A stretch of DNA of 64,000 nucleotides from Micromonospora sp. CCTCC AA 2012012 (GTDB taxonomy: Bacteria; Actinomycetota; Actinomycetes; Mycobacteriales; Micromonosporaceae). The translations under genes were made by a program, and so were the position numbers. Under the pieces are notes generated by a model. The model was not told where the DNA came from and did no database searches. It worked only from the letters and a program-made list of their open reading frames with translations. Where the stretch lies: positions 1,798,001 through 1,862,000 of the forward strand of contig NZ_CP159342.1 of assembly GCF_040499845.1 (NCBI RefSeq), given 5' to 3'. Positions 8,406 through 16,442 of the stretch are shown here, piece after piece (within the stretch, counting starts at the first letter, position 1; every line of letters begins with the position of its first letter).

Positions 8406-8786
8406 GTGATTCCTGAGGATCTGCGGTACACCGCCGAGCACGAGTGGGTGGCGGCTGCCGAGGGTGGGGCCGTGCGGGTCGGTATCACGCACTTCGCGCA
8501 GGACGCCCTGGGTGACATCGTGTTCGTCCAGTTGCCTGATGAGGGCGCCGTGGTGGCGGCGGGTGACCCGGTGGGTGAGATCGAGTCGACGAAGAGCGTG
8601 TCGGAGATCTACGCGCCGGTGGCGGGTACGGTGGCGGCGCGTAACGAGGCGCTCGGTGACGCCCCCGAGGCGATCAACACGGATCCGTACGGTGCGGGGT
8701 GGTTGTTGGAGATCACTCCGGAGGATCCGGCGGCGGTGGACGGTTTGTTGTCCGCTGAGGCTTATCGCGAGCTCACTCAGAGTTGA
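8406..8786 (+). CDS. gcvH: Glycine cleavage system H protein
   Basis: This is the lipoyl carrier that shuttles the aminomethyl group between the P, T and L proteins. The lipoylated Lys63 lies in the signature EIESTKSVSEIYAP, and the N-terminus IPEDLRYTAEHEWV is typical. I chose GTG 8406 because GAAGGA lies 8 bases upstream and family members begin at this point; an ATG at 8397 would add three residues. Length (126 aa) is normal. The P protein gene is 7.7 kb downstream; no T protein gene is in the window. Confidence 0.95.
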   Translation: MIPEDLRYTAEHEWVAAAEGGAVRVGITHFAQDALGDIVFVQLPDEGAVVAAGDPVGEIESTKSVSEIYAPVAGTVAARNEALGDAPEAINTDPYGAGWLLEITPEDPAAVDGLLSAEAYRELTQS

Positions 8787-9003
8787 GTGTCGTCGCCGGG
8801 CGGCGGGGGTGACTCCGCGCGTCCGGTTGCCCTGCATTTCGGCGCTGGCTAGGCTCGCCCAGTCGACCGAGAACCCAATAGTTGAGCGTTTGTGGAATGC
8901 GCCTTCCCGGGCACGGGGAGCCAGCCGCCGGGTGTGTGTCTGCCCGGCGGCCAGACCCGCCATTACCCTGACGCCGACCGAACAGATCCGTGAGGTGGTC
9001 CCC

Positions 9004-9456
9004 ATGACGCGCCCAGACGACGAGTTCCCCCCACTCGACGTCACTTCGACGCTCAATCTCGGTTCGCTCGACGAAGTGCTGGAGGGTCCGGACACCGATG
9101 TGGTCCCGAGCCGGCTGTCCGGTTCGTTGCCGCCGGGTATGGCGCTGCTGGTGGTTCGTCGGGGTCCGAATGCGGGTGCCCGGTTCCTGTTGGACCACGA
9201 TGTGACGACGAGTGGCCGGCATCCGGACAGTGACATCTTCCTGGACGACGTGACGGTGTCGCGGCGGCACGCGGAGTTCCACCGGGATGGTGGGACGTTC
9301 ACGGTGCGGGACGTGGGCAGCCTGAACGGCACGTACGTGAACCGGGAGCGGGTCGAGGCGGCCACGTTGAGCAATGGTGACGAGGTGCAGATCGGCAAGT
9401 TCCGGGTGGTGTTCATCGCCGGTCCGCGCCCGGAGGAGGAGGCCGGCCGGGGGTGA
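9004..9456 (+). CDS. garA: FHA-domain regulator GarA/OdhI (150 aa)
   Basis: Residues about 65-135 form a forkhead-associated domain with the phosphothreonine-binding residues in SGRHPDSD, VSRRHAEF and GSLNGTYVN. The N-terminal tail has DVTSTLNLGS, matching the ETTS phospho-switch segment of GarA, in which serine/threonine kinases modify a Thr and the domain then binds its own tail. In mycobacteria GarA controls 2-oxoglutarate dehydrogenase and glutamate dehydrogenase. The 217 bases upstream probably contain its own promoter. The last 4 bases overlap the start of ftsR. Confidence 0.9.
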   Translation: MTRPDDEFPPLDVTSTLNLGSLDEVLEGPDTDVVPSRLSGSLPPGMALLVVRRGPNAGARFLLDHDVTTSGRHPDSDIFLDDVTVSRRHAEFHRDGGTFTVRDVGSLNGTYVNRERVEAATLSNGDEVQIGKFRVVFIAGPRPEEEAGRG

Positions 9457-10208
9457 ACGAGCCTGCGGCTTCGACGCCGCCCGGGGCGGCCGGGTCCCAC
9501 CCGCTGATGAGTATCGGTGAGGTGCTGGGTCAGTTGCGGGTGGAGTTCCCGGACGTGACCATCTCGAAGTTGCGGTTCCTGGAGACCGAGGGTCTGGTGG
9601 AGCCGCAGCGGACGCCGGCGGGTTATCGGAAGTACAGCTGGGACGATGTGGCGCGGTTGCGGTTCGTGTTGGCCGCGCAGCGGGACCAGTATCTGCCGTT
9701 GCGGGTGATCCGGGCGCAGTTGGCGGAGTGGGACGCGTCGGGTGCGGCGCCGGGTCGGCAGCGGCCGGCGTTGGTGGCGGTGGGTCCTGACGGTGCGGTG
9801 CCGGGTCGGGGTGATCAGGAGCCGGTCGAGTCGTCCGAGGTGCGGTTGGGTCGGTTGGATCTGATCGCGCGCAGTGGTGTGGACGAGTCGACGTTGGGTG
9901 AGTTGGAGCGGCTCGGTGTGCTGGTGTCCGATCCGCCGGGGTGGTACGACGCGGATGCGTTGATCATCGCGCAGGCGGTGGCGGGGTTGGCGGCGTACGG
10001 GTTGGAGCCGCGGCACCTGCGGGGTTACCGGACGGCGGCGGATCGGGAGGTCGGTCTGTTCGCGCAGTTGGTGGCGCCGTTGGTGCGGCAGAGTGATCCG
10101 GCGGCGCGGGCCCGGGCGGCGGAGACGGCGCGGGAGTTGGTGGCGTTGTCGCAGCAGTTGCACGCGGCGTTGGTGCGGGTGGGGTTGCGGTCGACGTTGG
10201 GTCGGTGA
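9453..10208 (+). CDS. ftsR: MerR-type regulator FtsR (251 aa)
   Basis: An N-terminal MerR-like winged helix (SIGEVLGQLRVEFPDVTISK, then RFLETEGLVEPQRTPAGYRKY) is followed by a long helical region. No ligand-binding cysteines are seen. Position directly after garA and sequence match the FtsR group (Rv1828), which in Corynebacterium activates ftsZ expression. GTG start with a 4-base overlap, so it is translated with garA. A strong hairpin follows the stop. Confidence 0.85.
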   Translation: MNEPAASTPPGAAGSHPLMSIGEVLGQLRVEFPDVTISKLRFLETEGLVEPQRTPAGYRKYSWDDVARLRFVLAAQRDQYLPLRVIRAQLAEWDASGAAPGRQRPALVAVGPDGAVPGRGDQEPVESSEVRLGRLDLIARSGVDESTLGELERLGVLVSDPPGWYDADALIIAQAVAGLAAYGLEPRHLRGYRTAADREVGLFAQLVAPLVRQSDPAARARAAETARELVALSQQLHAALVRVGLRSTLGR

Positions 10209-10212
10209 CGGT

Positions 10213-10241
10213 GGGCCGGGTGTCCGTGGGATGCCCGGCCC
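10213..10241 (+). terminator. Terminator hairpin after ftsR
   Basis: GGGCCGGGTGTCC (10213-10225) pairs with 10229-10241 across a GTG loop: 13 pairs in RNA including two G-U wobbles, followed by CTTCGTTGT. It probably ends the garA-ftsR transcript and separates it from the nuclease gene. Confidence 0.65.
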
Positions 10242-10413
10242 TTCGTTGTGGGGTGTGCGGAAAGATCTGCGGCGGGAAGCGTGTCGTAGGCTTGCCGGGG
10301 TAAGCCTTTCTGGTGTGGCGTGGTGCACGTAGCGCGCGGGACTCCCGTGTCGTGGTCCGTGTACCGTGCAGGGAAGGGCGCGGTGCGTAGGCGACGACGA
10401 CACGGAGGCGGCG

Positions 10414-10878
10414 GTGCGCGAGCTGAGCGTGGTCGGAGTTCGGGTGGAGCTGCCCAGCAACCAGCCGATCGTCCTGCTGCGGGAGGTCGAGGGGGACCGC
10501 TATCTGCCGATCTGGATCGGCGCGGTCGAGGCGACGGCGATCGCTTACGAGCAGCAGGGGGTCAAGCCGGCCCGGCCGTTGACTCACGATCTTCTGCGGG
10601 ATGTGTTGGCGGCGTTGCAGGCGCCGTTGCGGGCGGTGGAGATCACCGAGTTGAAGGAGAACGTCTTCTACGCCGATCTGTTGATCGGGGACGGTGTGCG
10701 GGTGTCCGCGCGGCCGAGCGATTCCATTGCGTTGGCGTTGCGGGTCGGTGCTCCGATTCGTTGTGCTGAGCAGGTCCTCAGTGAGGCGGGGATCGTGATT
10801 CCTGATGAGCAGGAGGACGAGGTGGAGAAGTTCCGGGAGTTCCTGGAGCAGGTGCGTCCGGAGGACTTCGCGGGCTGA
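10414..10878 (+). CDS. Bifunctional nuclease (BFN/DUF151) family protein (154 aa)
   Basis: The protein shows the BFN pattern: ELPSNQPIVLLRE, YLPIWIGAVEATAIAYE, then ARPSDSIALALRVGAPI and an acidic C-terminal helix. Family members from plants and Thermotoga have been linked to nuclease activity, but the bacterial role is not established. The start is GTG 10414 with CGGAGG upstream; the frame continues upstream without a better ribosome site. It is the equivalent of Rv1829 by order. Confidence 0.85.
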   Translation: MRELSVVGVRVELPSNQPIVLLREVEGDRYLPIWIGAVEATAIAYEQQGVKPARPLTHDLLRDVLAALQAPLRAVEITELKENVFYADLLIGDGVRVSARPSDSIALALRVGAPIRCAEQVLSEAGIVIPDEQEDEVEKFREFLEQVRPEDFAG

Positions 10879-11065
10879 GCCCGGTTGTCGGCCCGTCGTC
10901 ACTGTGGGTGGCGGCCTGGTCGCGTTGATGATCTTTCGTCTGGTGGCGCGGCGTGTCGCGTCCGTTCCTGCGTGGTTACGCTTCGGGGCGGCGATAGTCT
11001 TGGCCGTGTCGAGGGGTGCACGTCGGTGGAACGATGTGTGACCGCACGGGCGGGGAGGTTGTCCG

Positions 11066-11668
11066 ATGCAGGAGCCGCGAGATCCCGATCCGGGTTCGGA
11101 GCAGCAGCGGGCTGGTGTGCCGGTGCCGGGTGCGGATGACGACGGGGCGGTGGGCTACCGGGGTGTGACGGCGTGTCACGCGGTGGGCATCAGTTACCGG
11201 CAGTTGGACTACTGGGCGCGGACGGCGTTGGTGGTGCCGAGTGTGCGGGACGCGTCGGGTTCGGGGACGTCCCGGTTGTATTCGTTCCGCGATCTGGTGG
11301 TGTTGAAGGTCGTGAAGCGGTTGTTGGATGCGGGGGTGTCCCTGCAGAACATCCGTAAGGCGATCGAGGCGCTGCGGTCGCGTGGGGTGGAGGACCTGGC
11401 GGGGATCACGTTGATCTCGGACGGGACGACGGTGTACGAGTGCCGTTCCCCGGAGGAGGTGGTGGACCTGTTGCAGGGTGGTCAGGGGGTCTTCGGCATC
11501 GCGATCGGTGGTGCGTTCAAGGAGATCCAGGGTTCGTTGTCGCATCTGCCGGCGGAGTCGGTGTCGGGTGGCGGGCAGGAGCCGGTGGGGTCGTCGCCGG
11601 TGCCGGAGGTGTCGGAGTCGGTGGGGGACGAGTTGGCGGCGCGTCGGGCGCGTCGGCGGGCGGGCTGA
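11066..11668 (+). CDS. MerR family regulator, Rv1830 (ResR/McdR)-like (200 aa)
   Basis: After a disordered N-terminus of about 30 residues comes a MerR helix-turn-helix (YRGVTACHAVGISYRQLDYW) and wing (SGTSRLYSFRDLVVLKVVKR), then a coiled helix and a C-terminal region with VYECRSPEEVVDLLQGGQG. The place in the cluster and the sequence type match Rv1830, studied in M. tuberculosis as a regulator of growth and antibiotic recovery. The ATG has GGGGAGG upstream. Its target here is unknown. Confidence 0.82.
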   Translation: MQEPRDPDPGSEQQRAGVPVPGADDDGAVGYRGVTACHAVGISYRQLDYWARTALVVPSVRDASGSGTSRLYSFRDLVVLKVVKRLLDAGVSLQNIRKAIEALRSRGVEDLAGITLISDGTTVYECRSPEEVVDLLQGGQGVFGIAIGGAFKEIQGSLSHLPAESVSGGGQEPVGSSPVPEVSESVGDELAARRARRRAG

Positions 11669-12156
11669 GTCTGGTCGTCGGGTGTCGACACGCCCGGGTG
11701 GTGTAGCGGATCGCGTCGTGGCTGAGGCCCGGCGCGATCTGTCGTTGGTGACCGGGGGTGGTCCGATGTGGAGGTCGGGCCGGTGGGGGTGGGTCCGGCG
11801 GACGGGACCGGTGTGGTGGTTCCGGTCGGGTCGGGTGTCTGTGGTGGTCATGCCGGTGGTGCCGCGGTGGGCGGGGGGCCGGTGCGCAGGGGTGCCGGGG
11901 CGGGGTGTCACGTGCGCGGCGGACACCCCGTCGACACGGAATGTGATTGCCTTGCCGCTTGCCGTGCGTGGCCTGATGACTGTCCGTGATGGATGGTTGT
12001 CGGGAATCCGATAGGGGGGCCGTGACCCGCCCGATGCGACACGCTATGGTCCGACACGGTCGCTGTCGCGTGGAAGGTCACAGCACACCGGGTGACGCAC
12101 GCCGGCTGCCCGCTGCGGCGCGTGCCGCGGTGACCCCTCCTGCGGAAGGAACACCT
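11669..12156. other. 488-bp intergenic region before the globin operon
   Basis: No convincing gene was found. Open frames here have no ribosome site and read as low-complexity Gly/Val/Arg. The left half is very G-rich on the + strand. The right half holds a candidate promoter (12022-12050) and a repeated CGACACG (12037-12043 and 12052-12058) flanking its -10 box. Confidence 0.5.
12022..12050 (+). promoter_or_regulatory. Candidate promoter of the globin operon
   Basis: GTGACC (12022-12027) and TATGGT (12045-12050) are separated by 17 bases, the ideal spacing for a principal sigma factor. Two copies of CGACACG 15 bases apart flank the -10 box and could bind a regulator. The start codon of the truncated hemoglobin is about 100 bases downstream. 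Confidence 0.35.
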
Positions 12157-12555
12157 GTGACGGTCACGCAAGACACCACTCCCGTCTCCCACTACGAGCG
12201 CATCGGTGGCGCCGGCTCCGTCAAGGCGGCGGTGGAGCTGTTCTATGACAAGGTGCTCGCCGATCCGGAGCTGGCCGGCTACTTCACGAACGTGAACATG
12301 GCCGAGCAGCGTCGGCACCTGGCGTTGATGATGACGGTGGTGTTGGGCGGCCCGGACGAGTACGCCGGTCGTGGCCTGGCCGAGGCGCACCAGCCGCTGG
12401 GGATCCCGGTGGCGCACTACGTCATGGTGGGTGAGCACCTGACGGCGACGCTGGCGGAGCTGGGTGTGCCGGCGGATGTCATCGACCACGTGCGGACGGT
12501 GCTGGGTCAGGTGCAGGACCAGGTCGTGGCCTCCGGGACCGGGCCGGACGCCTGA
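12157..12555 (+). CDS. Truncated hemoglobin, group I-like (132 aa)
   Basis: A 2-on-2 globin that binds O2 and NO. The first motif is YERIGG, and the glycine-rich bend is MMTVVLGGP. Tyr30 (LFYDKVLADP) fits position B10 and His78 (AEAHQPLGI) the proximal F8 ligand. Mycobacterial GlbN of this group oxidises NO to nitrate; that activity is an inference here. GTG start after GCGGAAGGA. The flavohemoglobin starts 2 bases after the stop, so the two are one operon and the reductase domain of the second could serve both. Confidence 0.9.
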   Translation: MTVTQDTTPVSHYERIGGAGSVKAAVELFYDKVLADPELAGYFTNVNMAEQRRHLALMMTVVLGGPDEYAGRGLAEAHQPLGIPVAHYVMVGEHLTATLAELGVPADVIDHVRTVLGQVQDQVVASGTGPDA

Positions 12556-12557
12556 GC

Positions 12558-13736
12558 GTGGACGCGGCACGGCTCAAGCAGAGCTGGTCCCTGGTCGCCG
12601 CGCACGGCGACCAGGTGCCGCTCTACTTCTATTCGACGTTGTTCCTGGCTCATCCGGAGACCCGGCAGATGTTCCCGACGAACATGGCGGGGCAGCGGGA
12701 CCGGCTGGTCAGCGCGTTGGGGCACATCGTGTCCCACGTGGACCAGCTGGACCGGTTGACGGCTTTCCTCCAGGATCTGGGCGCCGATCACCGCAAGTTC
12801 GCGGTGCGGGCGGAGCACTACCCGGCGGTCGGTGAGGCGCTGCTGGCGACGTTGCAGCATTTCCTCGGTGAGGTGTGGACGGACGAGCTGGCCCAGGAGT
12901 GGACGGCGGCGTACGGGCTGATCGCGCAGGTGATGACGGAAGCGGCGCAGGCGGCGGAGGCGGTGAACCCGCCGTGGTGGGTGGCCGAGATCGTCGGGCA
13001 TGAGCGGCGGGCGTTCGACGTGGCGGTGTTGACGTTGCGCCCGCAGTACCTGTTGCCGTTCACGCCGGGTCAGTCGATCGGGGTGTCGCATCCGGCGGTG
13101 CGGTCGTGGCGGTACTACTCGCCGGCGAACGCGCCGCGGGCGGACGGCACGGTGGAGTTGCACGTGCGGGCGGCGCCGGGGGGTGCGGTGTCGTCGCGGT
13201 TGGTGTACGGGTCGGCGGTGGGGGACCAGATCAACCTGTCGGCGCCGGTGGGGGACCGGTTGACGTTGTGGTCGGCGGGGTCGTCGGATCTGCTGTTGTT
13301 GGCCAGCGGCACCGGCTGGGCGCCGGTGAAGGCGTTGGTGGAGCAGGTCGCGGCGGAGGGCGCGCGGCGGAAGGTGGACCTCTACCTGGGGGCGCGTTCG
13401 CGCAGCGAGTTCTATGACACCGACGCGGTCGACAAGTTGGCGTCGTCGTCGCCGTGGTTGTCGGTGACGTACGTGGTGGGGGCGGACTTCCGGCGGCCGG
13501 GTGAGGTGACGTATCCGGTGGACCGGGCGTTGGCGGATGGGGACTGGCGGTCGCGGCACGTGTACGTGTGCGGCTCGGACGAGATGGTCGGGTATTCCCT
13601 GTCGGTGTTGTCGCAGGCCGGTTTCCACGCGGGTCAACTGCACCACGAGGGGCTGGGGAAGCACTGGTACGGGCCGGCGTGGCGCACCGCGGTGCCGCGG
13701 GCGTCGGCGACCGACGATTCCGGAGGTGTGCGGTGA
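12558..13736 (+). CDS. Flavohemoglobin / globin-coupled FAD-NAD(P) reductase (392 aa)
   Basis: Residues 1-135 form a globin with Tyr25 (YFYSTLF) at B10 and His87 (VRAEHYPAVG) as proximal ligand. From about 150 an FAD domain has RYYSPAN, and the NAD(P) domain has ASGTGWAPVKAL and VYVCGSDEM. This is the domain order of Hmp, the NO dioxygenase. The FAD and NAD motifs differ slightly from E. coli Hmp (GTGWAP for GTGLTP type), as is usual in actinobacteria. The start codon lies 2 bases after the truncated hemoglobin and the stop overlaps the DivIVA gene by 4 bases. Confidence 0.9.
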   Translation: MDAARLKQSWSLVAAHGDQVPLYFYSTLFLAHPETRQMFPTNMAGQRDRLVSALGHIVSHVDQLDRLTAFLQDLGADHRKFAVRAEHYPAVGEALLATLQHFLGEVWTDELAQEWTAAYGLIAQVMTEAAQAAEAVNPPWWVAEIVGHERRAFDVAVLTLRPQYLLPFTPGQSIGVSHPAVRSWRYYSPANAPRADGTVELHVRAAPGGAVSSRLVYGSAVGDQINLSAPVGDRLTLWSAGSSDLLLLASGTGWAPVKALVEQVAAEGARRKVDLYLGARSRSEFYDTDAVDKLASSSPWLSVTYVVGADFRRPGEVTYPVDRALADGDWRSRHVYVCGSDEMVGYSLSVLSQAGFHAGQLHHEGLGKHWYGPAWRTAVPRASATDDSGGVR

Positions 13737-14425
13737 GCGCGACGCCGATCAGCAGGTACGACGGCATGCAGGTCTCCGGCGGTGTGCAGGTGCGGATGAC
13801 CGCCGACCGGGTGCGCCGGTGGGAGTTCGGCGGCACGTCGTTCACCCGCCGCGGGTACGACCAGAACGACGTGGACCGGTTCCGGGTGCAGGTGGCCGAC
13901 GAGTTGGATCTGTTGTCGGCGCAGATCTCGCACCTGCGGGCGGAGAACGAGCGGTTGACCGACCGGGTGGAGTTGCACCGGCACGGGGTCATTCCTTCTG
14001 CCGGGCCGGCGTCGAACCTGCCGGCGGCGAAGGAGGTGAACCTGCTGTCGGCGGCGCAGCGGGAGGCGGAACAGATCATCGCGCAGGCCCACGACTACGC
14101 CCGTCGGGTCGCGGAGTACGCCCGGGTGCAGTACGAGAGCTACATGCGGGCGGCGGAGGAGGAGGCGAAGCAGGAGGCCGAGCGGGCGGTGCAGGAGTAC
14201 CGCGCCAGCGCGGGCCCCAGTTTCGACGACTCGGTGGCGACGCGGGAGGCGTTGCGGATCTTCGGCGAGATGATGATGTCGCACATGCGGGCGGCGGCCC
14301 GGCACCTGGACGACGGCAGTGAGCAGTTGGCGCGGACGATGGACCGGCTCGCGTCGGAGGCCGGCGGCGCGGCGGTGGGCGCGGGTCAGCCGCAGGTGGC
14401 GTTGCCCCGGCACCAGCAGCGCTGA
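13733..14425 (+). CDS. DivIVA-domain coiled-coil protein (230 aa)
   Basis: Residues 30-75 carry the DivIVA N-terminal pattern (FTRRGYDQNDVDRFRVQVA), which in DivIVA/Wag31 proteins helps recognition of curved membrane. A long coiled coil follows, with AAQREAEQIIAQAHDYARRV and a Glu/Ala-rich segment, and the C-terminus is polar. There are no membrane helices. The GTG overlaps the flavohemoglobin stop by 4 bases, so a polar-growth type protein is translationally coupled to an NO-detoxifying enzyme. It is not the main Wag31, which lies with the division cluster elsewhere in actinobacteria. Confidence 0.85.
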   Translation: MSATPISRYDGMQVSGGVQVRMTADRVRRWEFGGTSFTRRGYDQNDVDRFRVQVADELDLLSAQISHLRAENERLTDRVELHRHGVIPSAGPASNLPAAKEVNLLSAAQREAEQIIAQAHDYARRVAEYARVQYESYMRAAEEEAKQEAERAVQEYRASAGPSFDDSVATREALRIFGEMMMSHMRAAARHLDDGSEQLARTMDRLASEAGGAAVGAGQPQVALPRHQQR

Positions 14426-14462
14426 CCGGGTGGGGGTGGGCGGTCCGCCGGGGTGCGGGCCG

Positions 14463-15128
14463 TCACCCCCGCCGGGTGGCGACGGCGTGGACGGCGTCGG
14501 CGATGGGGGTGTCACCGCTGACGAGTTCGAGGGTCTGTCCGGCGGTGGCGGGGTCGTAGAGCAGCGCGAGGAGCACCCGGGCCACGTCGGCGCGGGTGAC
14601 CTGTCCCGGGGTGACGTGGCGGGCGAGTTCGACGCGTCCGGCGGGTTCGTCGTCGGTGAGCCGGCCGGGGCGCAGCACGGTGACGTCGAGGTCCCGGCCG
14701 GTGACGTCGTCCTCGGCGGCTTTCTTGGCCCGCAGGTACGCCGCCCACACCTCGTCGGTGCCGGGGCTGGGCGGGGAGTCGACGCCCATGGAGGAGACCA
14801 GCAGGTAGCGGCGTACGCCGGCGGCCTGGGCGGCGTCGGCGAGCAGCACGGCGGCGGCCCGGTCGACGGTGTCCTTGCGGTCGGCGCCGCTGCCGGGGCC
14901 GGCGCCGGCGGCGAAGACGACCGCGTCGGCGTCGGTGAGGTGCCCGGCGACGGTGGTGACGTCGCTGGTTTCCAGGTCGCAGACGACGGGGTGGGCGCCG
15001 GCGGCGCGCAGCGCGGCCGCGTGGTCGGGGTTGCGGATCAGGCCGACGGCGGTGTCGCCGCGTCCGGCGAGTTCCCGTTCCAGCAGTTTGGCGATCTTGC
15101 CGTGGCCTCCGGCGATGACGACGCGCAT
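14463..15128 (-). CDS. NAD(P)-binding oxidoreductase, atypical SDR (NmrA/YwnB-like, 221 aa)
   Basis: The N-terminus MRVVIAGGHGKIAKLLEREL is a Rossmann nucleotide-binding loop (GGHGKIA in place of GxxGxxG). VVFAAGAGPGSG, LLVSSMGVD and YLRAKKAAE follow as in the atypical SDR group, and ITV-type TVLRPGRLTD ends the core. The usual Tyr-x3-Lys of classical SDRs is replaced by YLRAK. Substrate unknown. It is convergent with the DivIVA gene and divergent from the sirtuin. Confidence 0.82.
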   Translation of the reverse strand: MRVVIAGGHGKIAKLLERELAGRGDTAVGLIRNPDHAAALRAAGAHPVVCDLETSDVTTVAGHLTDADAVVFAAGAGPGSGADRKDTVDRAAAVLLADAAQAAGVRRYLLVSSMGVDSPPSPGTDEVWAAYLRAKKAAEDDVTGRDLDVTVLRPGRLTDDEPAGRVELARHVTPGQVTRADVARVLLALLYDPATAGQTLELVSGDTPIADAVHAVATRRG

Positions 15129-15325
15129 GGGCCCAACCTAGCCGCCGGGACGGCCCGGCGCGCCGCCGACGACGACTTCCCTCACCGTCGCGGCACCCCG
15201 GCCGAAGGTGGCGGGCCCGCGGACCGGTGAGCGGCGCCCCCCCGCCCGGGGTGGTGGGAGGCCACGGACCGGTGAGCGGCGTCACGGGCGTGGCGGCGGG
15301 GTTCGCGGCGAGGCAGCATGGACGG

Positions 15326-16216
15326 GTGACGGACACCTTCGACGCGTTGACGGACCTGGTGGCGCCGGGCGGGGTGGTGGTGCTCAGCGGGGCCGGGTTG
15401 TCCACCGAGTCGGGCATCCCGGACTACCGGGGGCCCAGCGGCGCGGCCCGCCGGCACACCCCGATGACGTTCCAGGCGTTCACCCGGGACGGGGACGCGC
15501 GGCGGCGGTACTGGGCGCGCAGCCACCTGGGGTGGCGAATGATCGCCCGGGCGGCGCCGAACGACGGGCACCGGGCGGTGGCGCGGTTGCAGGCCGCCGG
15601 TCTGGTCACCGGGGTGATCACGCAGAACGTCGACGGTCTGCACCAGGCGGCGGGCAGCGCCGGGGTGGTCGAGTTGCACGGCCGCCTGGACGAGGTGGTC
15701 TGCCTGGACTGCGGGAACCTGACGTCGCGGGAGGAGCTGGACCGGCGGTTGCGGGAGGCCAATCCGGGGTTCGACGCGCAGGTGGCGGTGGTGAACCCGG
15801 ACGGTGACGTGGAGCTGCCCGACGAGGCGGTGGCCGGGTTCCGTCCGGTGGACTGCGGGATCTGCGGGACGGGCATGCTGAAACCGGACGTGGTGTTCTT
15901 CGGTGAGACGGTGCCGGCGGCCCGGGTGGCGGAGTGTTTCACGCTGGTGGAGCAGGCGCGGGCGCTACTGGTGCTTGGGTCGTCGTTGACGGTGATGTCG
16001 GGTCGCCGGTTCGTCATCCGCGCCGCGAAGCAGGGCATCCCGGTGGCGATCGTGAACCAGGGGGCGACCCGCGGCGACGGGCACGCCACCCTCACCCTGG
16101 ACGTGCCGCTGGGGCGGACGCTGTCGGCGCTGGCCGACCGGGTCGCCGCGGCGGTCCCGTCGCCGGGGCGCGGCGGGGACGTGTCGGCGGCGGTGGTGGA
16201 GCCGGCGGCGGTGTAG
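15326..16216 (+). CDS. Sir2-family NAD-dependent protein deacylase (296 aa)
   Basis: The NAD loop is SGAGLSTESGIPDYRG, the catalytic region ITQNVDGLHQ with His in ELHGRL, and four zinc cysteines lie in CLDCGN and CGICGTG, followed by KPDVVFFGE. The layout matches class II (SIRT4-like) sirtuins, common in actinobacteria. It removes acyl groups from lysines using NAD; targets unknown. GTG at 15326 is chosen as the family start; the frame is open further upstream. It lies directly before the glycine riboswitch and gcvP. Confidence 0.9.
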   Translation: MTDTFDALTDLVAPGGVVVLSGAGLSTESGIPDYRGPSGAARRHTPMTFQAFTRDGDARRRYWARSHLGWRMIARAAPNDGHRAVARLQAAGLVTGVITQNVDGLHQAAGSAGVVELHGRLDEVVCLDCGNLTSREELDRRLREANPGFDAQVAVVNPDGDVELPDEAVAGFRPVDCGICGTGMLKPDVVFFGETVPAARVAECFTLVEQARALLVLGSSLTVMSGRRFVIRAAKQGIPVAIVNQGATRGDGHATLTLDVPLGRTLSALADRVAAAVPSPGRGGDVSAAVVEPAAV

Positions 16217-16276
16217 GCCGGGGTACGACATCCGGCGGGATCGGCGGCGCTGGTAGCGTTGACCATGCCGGTACCA

Positions 16277-16368
16277 CCCACGTGGGAGAGACCGCCCGGC
16301 AGTGCTGGGGCGGCGCCGAAGGGGCAGCTTCCTCCCCGGAACCTCTCAGGCAGAAGGACCACGTGGGC
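16277..16368 (+). promoter_or_regulatory. Glycine riboswitch upstream of gcvP
   Basis: The aptamer core is unmistakable: GGGAGAGACCG near 16284, GCGCCGAAGGGGCAGC near 16313-16328, and CCTCTCAGGCAGAAGGACCA near 16342-16361. P1 is formed by CCACGTGG at both ends; each arm is itself palindromic (CACGTG). Downstream, 16367-16400 (GGGCAGGCACTGTGGAGCGCC) resembles the reduced second element that follows single glycine aptamers. Such riboswitches usually turn gcv genes on when glycine is high. No clear terminator is seen before the ATG at 16443, so control may act on translation. Confidence 0.92.
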
Positions 16369-16442
16369 AGGCACTGTGGAGCGCCGTCGGGCGTGACTCA
16401 GGGGGAGGCCGACTTGTCGACCTCGCCCGCAGGAGCGCCCCC

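Noticed and set aside
11768..11989. Open frame of 73 codons in the gap before the globin operon
   Set aside because: No ribosome site; low-complexity Gly/Val; overlaps a likely promoter region.
15128..15326. Sirtuin starting far upstream at 15227
   Set aside because: The extra 33 residues are Gly/Ala/Pro-rich with no homology pattern; family proteins start near the NAD loop.
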